Source: Zeus faber (lineage: Eukaryota; Chordata; Actinopteri; Zeiformes; Zeidae). Taken from it: 64,000 bases of DNA. This document shows, piece by piece, positions 57,501-64,000 of this stretch. The notes under the pieces are model-generated. The model ran no database searches, was not told the DNA's origin, and worked only from the letters and a program-made list of their open reading frames with translations. The translations under genes were made by a program, and so were the position numbers. The stretch lies in the NCBI GenBank assembly GCA_960531495.1, contig OY482864.1:7979144-8043143 (forward strand). The letters run 5' to 3'. The first letter of the stretch is position 1; every line of letters starts with the position of its first letter.

Positions 57501-58582
57501 GGGTTCTCGCGCCGTGTCGAAACGTGGAGCGAGACAGAATATAAATCGGGGGTTTTCCTTTTGTAGTTATTCGTCCTCCTATCGATAATTGTAAGACTGA
57601 ATAATTTTCAGACATTGTTCTATTGATATTGGCAAAAATGTCCTCAAAGACGTTGACATTTCATCACACACTTGCAGTCTTACCTCTGCCACTGATTGGA
57701 ATATGGTCGGTGAGAAGGCTCTGATGGGGGACAGGGGGGTCTGAATGATTTCCACCGAATGCTCAAGTCAGTCGATAGAAACATGGAATCACCAAACCAA
57801 CCAAAGTGAACAGAAAGATGCCGTCAGCCATGTGAAGAACCTGTTAACTCACATTTTCCATGACTGTTAATGGCACAGTTCTCCTGATATTGGTGATATT
57901 TGTGCCTCTCGCAAGGTATAATTGTCCAGTGCCTCTGTAAGTTCCTTTACAAAAGAAAACATACAGACTATATATACATATATATTTATCTTTTGAGTCC
58001 TTTTGTCAGTTTAGCCATAAGGTTAAACTTATAGGCAAAGTGATTTACTAAAATCATGTAATCGAGTAAATTGTTGTACTGCTAATGATATTTAAGTTGA
58101 TGGTTGAGTGGCATTTTATGCTAAAATGGATGTATTTAATCATTTATTCCTGTCTACTGATTTCCTTTTTTTCTCCCCGGTGTATATTTCACTAGAAAAG
58201 ATTTTTTTTTTTTTTTTTTTTATAAATGTTTCAAGAATACGAAACTGCGTCTTCTCAGACCCATGTAGCCTTCAAGGAAGCTCATCAGTGGATAAGTCAT
58301 CCATGCAGTTCCCAGTTTAGCTCAAAACGCAGGTTGGAACCAATAAGCCAAGGGTTGTTTTTGGCGACACTCAGGGGTAAACCTTCTAAAGGGACACACC
58401 TGACGTGGAGAACGTTGTAGATAAAACTCTAATGTGACGGAGACCGAGAAACGTCTCGCTTGTGGCATTTCAACGCCCCCCCCCCAATCTTCTCGCTCAC
58501 GTGTTCTTCATCCAGCTCGTCCCATCGCCACTCCACATATATTGCATGTTCCTGAATTGTGATTGTAATTTCCCCCCTGAGC

Positions 58583-58614
<32 letters not shown>

Positions 58615-60360
58615 ATCATTGACTTTGTAAAAGTGCCAATGACTCGAACGTAAAGCGATTGTAGCAAACAACTGTTCAGTGTGAGCAGCCCCGATTCTCA
58701 CAGAAATTTCTATACTGTAGAAACCCCATTTACCTTTTTTTTTTTTTTTTATTATTTTTTTTTTCCTAACATACTTTTGGCATTTTATTAATCTTGTCGT
58801 TTGTTGGTTTAGTCCACCTCAATCGGTTCATGTCTGCGAGTCAAGGGGGAGCGGGCAGGGGTTAACTGTTAAAAAGTAGTCCTATTTTCACGCTAAAGTA
58901 TTTTCTATCGCGCTCGTGAATTTTATGGGTTTACGAGAGAACCCTATACCCGTTTCCACCTCGCTGACCTAATACTTTTTAACACTTACTACATAGTGAA
59001 AAAGGTGCATTGTTATAAAATAGAAGTATTGTTGTTTTTTTCGGGGGGGGGGGGGGTTTGGGGGCTTGGTTTAGTGGGAGAACCGGGAAAACAGTCTGAA
59101 ATTTGTGCCTGTTGTTCAAGCAGCAGTATTCACAGGAGAGCTGACGGCCTCCTTTTAAATAAACCTTATGTTTGCTTTACTTTATGCCTTATGCTTTACC
59201 TTTCATATATTATGAATATTTAAATATGTGGGGCGCTACTCGATTAAAAATGAATCGAGTAGATGTATAAAAAAGAATACCTCATCAAAATCCCTGCCTA
59301 ACTTTTAACTGTTATCTTAATGCCTCATACAGCATGATACTGTAAAAGAAATACACTGTAATCATGCAAACTCGCTTGGGAATCAGTTTCTTTTAAGTTT
59401 TAAATTGAAGATTCTGATAACCTGCAGAGTGTCAGGTTCGTTGTTTTCGCTACGTCATTCGTAGGAGATGTTTTCACTGCGGCGTGAACGTGAGATTTTT
59501 GGTGTTTTGGGGTTTTTTGGGGTTTTTTTTCAAGGTAAAATTTGCACAGGTACAGGCGCTCGTAGCCTATGGAAGGTGAACAAGCGCAAGCCTTTGTGAA
59601 AAGTCAGCCAGACTATGAATGGAGCGGGTGGTTGGGGTGCCGACGCATTCCTACGGCAGTCACCGGGGTTCGGATGGCCGGGCTGTTTTAGGAAAAACCT
59701 CAGCTAGTTTGTGAGTCTTAACCCAATAAAGCAATATGCTGACAGCTCAGAGAACATAGTTTCAATACACAGTTTAATTTATGTCCCTCCACTGTATCAA
59801 GTATCGCAGATTCAGTTCATCCTCCATGTGGAGGAACCTTCAACCTGCAACAGTCTGAGCAACCTGCTGTCTTGTCATTTTATTATTTGAATATGTCCTA
59901 TTCATACTAATGTAATACTTGACTGCTTCCCATGATCCTGGCACACGGGTGCTAATATGTTGCCGGTACTAATCTAGTGTCCTGCTGGAAGGCGCGGTGG
60001 ATGGGCGGTCGGCAATGACATTGCCAAGTCGAACGGGTGTTTTGAGCCTCGCAGTAACGGGCGATCCGCCGCCTCCTCTCACCACTCGGCATCATCCTTC
60101 TTTCATACGTGTCATACACCTTGTTGGCCTACATATACGACAAACACATTTCCGATGAAAACTGCAGCCCGGGTTTTTGGTTTTTGGCGATCGCAGTTCT
60201 GTCTCTCAATGGCACTTAAGTGTTCACAGCCCATTATGTGTAAAGTGGAAGTACTGTAAATAGCACAGGGTCAGTCTCTGTATGACTACGGCAAGAGTTT
60301 CTCTTGGGGAGGAAACTGCTAGTTTAGATATGATGTAATAAAAAAAAAAAAAAAAGCATA
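57501..60360 (+). other. znf646: Probable znf646 3' UTR
   Basis: No coding signal. It contains T, A and G homopolymers (58201-58221, 58588-58616, 59043-59056). AATAAA at 60337-60342, fused to an A-run, is a plausible distal polyadenylation signal. Nearer signals may be used, so the extent is uncertain. Confidence 0.45.
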
Positions 60361-60741
60361 TACCACACATTTTGTTGAATTTTCAGTGTTCTAAAACCTG
60401 AGTCTGCTCGATATTTAATTCATATTTATATAACTATTTTGTCACTTTGAAGCGTAGGTTTTTACTTCTCTTTGGTAGGTCTCTGATCATAGTGTAGGGT
60501 ATAAGCAGAATATGGAGAAATAGCTGTTGAAATTTAATGACTTGGAAAATAAACCGTGCAAGCGATGCATTTGTGTTGTGTCTGTTTCAAAGTTTAACAA
60601 GATAATCTGTATGTCCTTCCAGTGTCAAGATGTGGAAAAAACGGGATCAGGCCTTTTTTCGAGAATTCTTATTTTATTGAGAAAATATGCTGAGTACACA
60701 AAGCATAGCTCATTTGTAACATTAACTACAAGTCTCTCTCA

Positions 60742-60776
<35 letters not shown>

Positions 60777-61892
60777 CTAAAGAGCAGGAAAAGGAAATTT
60801 AAACATTAGTTATTGGACTTTACAAGGCATGAGGCATAAGGGTTAGAAGAATCTTCACAGGAGCCCCTTCGACAACCTGTCTACATTAACCAGGCGTTGC
60901 ATCTGAACATGGCAAGAGTTAAAAAAAATAAATAATATAAACACAGGAAAAAAAATACGTATCTAACGCCCAAACTGGATTTTGCTGCGGTTTTGCCACC
61001 ACATTTTATTCTATGAAACTGGTTCAGTTCCGTTTCAAGTTTGAGGTTGTCTGCATAGTGTTAGAAAAAAAACAGAAAAAGGATGCCATCCAAATAGCAA
61101 TTTAAACTTCATTTGGACAAGGTCACATACAGGCCTGGGTCAATAACACAACATAATTAACAAAAATCACAAAAATAAGAAAATTTTTAAAAAAGGAGAT
61201 CCTTTTTTTCCCCCCTTTACCTCCAAACAAAAACATTGAAATGACCTGCAGTGGAGAAAAGGTTTTTTTATGTTCCTGGAGTTTCCAGTAAAGGTCGGGT
61301 CACACCGCGGGGACAGCCAGGTCTCTGTGCCCCGCCCCCCCCGGGTTTAGTGGGCGTGTTCTCTCCAAATCGATTGGCTGTTGTGGGCGTGGCAAACACT
61401 TCAAACCTTTCCCTTTTCATTACATTATCACTTTTTCATATTTAATATACGTTTTATAGATGGATGTGTAGCTGTTTACCGAGAAAAATAAGTTACCGCT
61501 AAAAAATACGTAACTAGCCCCTTATAATAAAGACTTTTCCTTGTCGGAGAAACATTAAATGACGTGTTCCTTATTTTATTGAAAGTTTAACGGACGATTT
61601 TCATTTAAAAGAAATAATCTAATCATGAAAAATACGCATTGGTCAGGACGCCACTGAGAGCGGATCTTCCCTCCTATTAGCTGTTGCCCGTGGCTCGGCG
61701 TTGCTCATTTGCATAAAGTTGACGTCTGCTCAACTTTTCTTGTCGCCGCGAAGCCGTGCGCCCATCGCCGACCGCTCCTCCGCCTCCTTCAGGTGGAGGA
61801 AGCTCCGGTGTGACCCCGACCATCACAGTACGTTAGAAGGTCTAGCCTTCACTCCTTTTATGAAAACAATCTAAAATATTACTGCACTAAAA

Positions 61893-61949
<57 letters not shown>

Positions 61950-62612
61950 TGTGTGTTTCCAAACTGGAGGTACTGGCAGGTTTACCATTATTTCACCTTT
62001 AAAAGGAGCTACATTCAAATGGCTATGATGTGCTTAAAAGTTTGTCCCCATCGCTTCTCAGTCAGGTTGTTATAAAAACAAACACCGCCCCCATCCACCC
62101 ACCCTGTGAGCCATGTGATCAAACTACAGATCGGACATTTTACATTCACTGAATTCGTGAATCTGACAAAAAACAATAATAATAATATTACGTTTCCGCT
62201 GAAAAACTGGGTTTTCTCAAGAATTCAGTACAAAAATCACTAATTGGGAAATTACAACGTCACTGGCCCCTCGACTGCGACGGGACCCGCGTCCTCACTG
62301 CGATGAAGTAAAAAAAAGAATAATAACTTAAAACAGTTTCGGATTCTATCCGAGGACCCCCCTCCCACCCTCCCCTGTGGAGTGTCGCTGAGCCGCCCGG
62401 TGGTCTGTCGGTGCAGTGACCCCCCCTGACGTCGTCCTCCGACGCGTCATCCCGTCGCAGCTTAGTCCCGCGGAGACGACGACACTGCGGAGATCAGCGG
62501 GGGGTAAAAAGGCGCGTTGGTTTTAATCTGCGTCGATGGAAAGTGCGACATCAGGTGTTTATAGCCAGTTAGAAGCGCTGCTGTCTCGGCCAAACGGTGG
62601 CTACTCACACGG
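60361..62612 (-). other. tnfrsf12a: Convergent intergenic region and probable tnfrsf12a 3' UTR
   Basis: The minus-strand tnfrsf12a 3' UTR must run leftward from 62612. Minus-strand AATAAA signals occur at 60673-60678 and 61575-61580 (plus-strand TTTATT). CA (about 60741-60775) and GT (about 61893-61947) repeats are present. A CpG-containing segment with an ATTTGCAT octamer lies at about 61640-61830. No protein-coding frame is supported. Confidence 0.5.
61893..61947 (+). repeat. (GT)n microsatellite
   Basis: About 26 GT units, ending in GTTTGTGTGTGTTT. Confidence 0.95.
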
Positions 62613-63161
62613 TCACGCCTGATAAAGCGGCCCGGCGGTTTCCTCGATGGGTTCTAGGACACGGGAGGAAAGTTGATTAGATCGGTACTTCAAACCCACA
62701 CGCTCCAAACAAACGCCAATAGTTCCCAAAACCCACAACGGGAGTCCCTGAAGACGCTCTTACCGCGTAAAGGCCGTTTGTGGGACTTGCGCCGATGCAC
62801 CATGACGCCGATGACCAGCGCCGAGCCGACCAGCACGATGGCCAGCACCGAGAAGCTGGTGATGGCCGCCAGCCTCCACACGTCTGACGTCTCCTCCAGT
62901 TGGATCGGCCGACCTGCGGGGCCCAAAGAGCCGTGACCAAAAAACACAAACGAGCAAACCAGGACTAAATACTTACATCCTGATGGGAAAGGTGAAGGAA
63001 CCAAGTCATGCAAAGTCTTTAAGCGGACACAGCCGCCAACCGGACACGCCCAGATCGCTTACATGTGTTACACGACGGGATTTTGGGATACTGCTTGCAT
63101 GACGCACATGGCACGCAGACGTCCAGGTCCGAATTCCAGAACTCTGAGCCGCTGCATTGGC
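62613..63161 (-). CDS. tnfrsf12a: TNFRSF12A (Fn14, TWEAK receptor), 3' exons
   Basis: Three minus-strand exons, 63161-63063, 62913-62764 and 62653-62613, join in frame (99 + 150 + 41 nt). Fn14 is a small type I membrane receptor for TWEAK that signals through TRAFs to NF-kB. The first exon gives the single cysteine-rich domain (QCSGSEFWNSDLDVCVPCAS, then CKQYPKIPSCNTC); six cysteines are visible, as in Fn14, with the conserved W(N/S)xDLDxCxxCASC core. The next gives a juxtamembrane stretch and a transmembrane helix (AAITSFSVLAIVLVGSALVI) followed by basic HRRKSHKRP. The last encodes the TRAF-binding tail PIEETAGPLYQA, matching the conserved PIEET motif. The signal-peptide exon was not found, so the 5' end is incomplete; it may lie past the window. 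Confidence 0.9.
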
Positions 63162-64000
63162 CTGAGGACAGAAACGCAATGGAAATCAACCCAGTGTGTG
63201 TTATGTCATTTCGGGTCCCGTGAGTCACTCCTCCGACGGCCCCTGAAAAGCTCCAGGACATTTATGAGATCCTGGGTTTTTATTTCCATGAAGCCAGAAA
63301 ACATTTCCCTCCGTCTCCAGGATACGGCTGGAAGTCACGACAAACGACGGTGGCAGGAAACAAGGAAAGAAAACAAGGAAAGAAAGAAAGAAATACAAAA
63401 AGAAAGAAATACAGAAAGAAAGAAAGACATGTCTTTCTTTCTTTCCTTCTTTCTTTCTGAAAGACAGACAAAGAAATAAAGAAAGAAAGAAAGAAAAGAA
63501 AGCGAGATAGAAAGAAAGAAAGACAGGCAGACAGACAGAAGGAAAGAAAGAAAGAAAGAAAAACTTAAGAAAGCGAGAGAGATAGACAGACAGACAGAGA
63601 GACAGACAGAAATAATTATTTCCTGTGATTTTGTAAAACCCGTTTTGTCGAGAAACCGTCCGAGCTGCTGCGAAGCGTCGTGACCTCAGGTCAAAACAAG
63701 ACACTAGAAGCGGCGGCTTCGTCTTTTCTTCTGAATTCTCCGGGAATTTCCTCGTGGTTTCACTTTCTCGCTGATGCGCTCGAACTGGAATAAGAATCAA
63801 ACACCGTTTCACCGACGGCGGCCGCGCGACTCAGACGCGGCACGTGAGCGACAGGAAGCGCGCGCGCACGCGTGCGTGTGTGTGTGTGTGTTATCTCACA
63901 GCGTTTCCGTTGAATTGTTTCAGAGACTGAGAGTAGAGCACTACTTCCAGAGAAAGAGAGCGGGAGGGAGGGAGGGAGGGAGGGGTGAGACAGACAGAGA
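63162..64000 (-). other. tnfrsf12a: tnfrsf12a intron 1 sequence
   Basis: No exon with a signal peptide is recognisable on the minus strand. It is dominated by polypurine GAAA/CAGA repeats (63361-63612), with a GT run (about 63872-63892) and a GGGA run near the end. Reverse-strand open frames here are repeat-derived. Confidence 0.55.
63361..63612 (+). repeat. (GAAA)n/(CAGA)n polypurine array with a palindrome
   Basis: GAAA-type purine repeats give way to CAGA units. The array is interrupted by a perfect 32-bp palindrome (63414-63445) made of GAAAGAAAGAAAGACA and its reverse complement. Mirror-symmetric polypurine DNA is prone to triplex formation. Confidence 0.92.

Noticed and set aside
63225..63812. 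195-codon reverse-strand frame as tnfrsf12a exon 1
   Set aside because: It lacks a signal peptide, is made of FFLSF repeats from GAAA units, and overlaps the repeat array.

Overview
The window is vertebrate nuclear DNA, almost certainly from a teleost fish. Genes are split by many introns with GT-AG borders (one GC-AG). Microsatellites are dense, and hAT-type transposons and a fish-style LINE fragment lie in introns. No bacterial or organellar features are seen. All exon coordinates were read by hand from reading frames, splice sites and remembered family sequences. Each spliced model keeps frame from end to end, but no alignment or transcript was available.

Layout. (1) 417-22395, + strand: most of shank1, a postsynaptic scaffold, entering in the ankyrin region and continuing through SH3, PDZ, a very large proline-rich exon and the C-terminal SAM domain (22 exons, 2095 codons in the window). 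(2) 27795-36655, +: a complete nine-exon PACSIN/syndapin-type F-BAR plus SH3 gene (387 aa). Its introns hold a 45-bp higher-order satellite and a 1.6-kb hAT-like element. (3) 37917-44750, +: a twenty-exon gene (749 aa) with a proline-rich N terminus, a zinc ribbon, a VWA trunk and Sec23/Sec24-like beta-sandwich and helical parts. It resembles the fish proteins annotated as 'circularly permutated Ras protein 1-like', but no Ras domain is visible. One intron holds a decayed LINE. (4) 46283-48262, -: znf668, one coding exon. (5) 51875-57500, +: znf646, three coding exons and about 30 C2H2 fingers. (6) 62613-63161, -: the last three coding exons of tnfrsf12a (Fn14); the signal-peptide exon is not in view.

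The znf668/znf646 pair is head to head, as in mammals, across a CpG-rich 3.4-kb interval with a 20-bp minisatellite and a G-quadruplex-prone tract. The window joins genes that lie apart in human (SHANK1 on chromosome 19; ZNF668/ZNF646 and TNFRSF12A on chromosome 16).

Functionally the genes are independent: synaptic scaffold, membrane-curving endocytic adaptor, COPII-like protein, two zinc-finger nuclear proteins and a TNF-family receptor. I found no multi-gene system. The points most worth a second look are the Sec23/24-like gene without a Ras domain, the 9 x 5 = 45-bp satellite, two hAT-like insertions with perfect 8-bp target duplications, a possible shank1 microexon, an alternative shank1 C terminus and a GC-AG intron.
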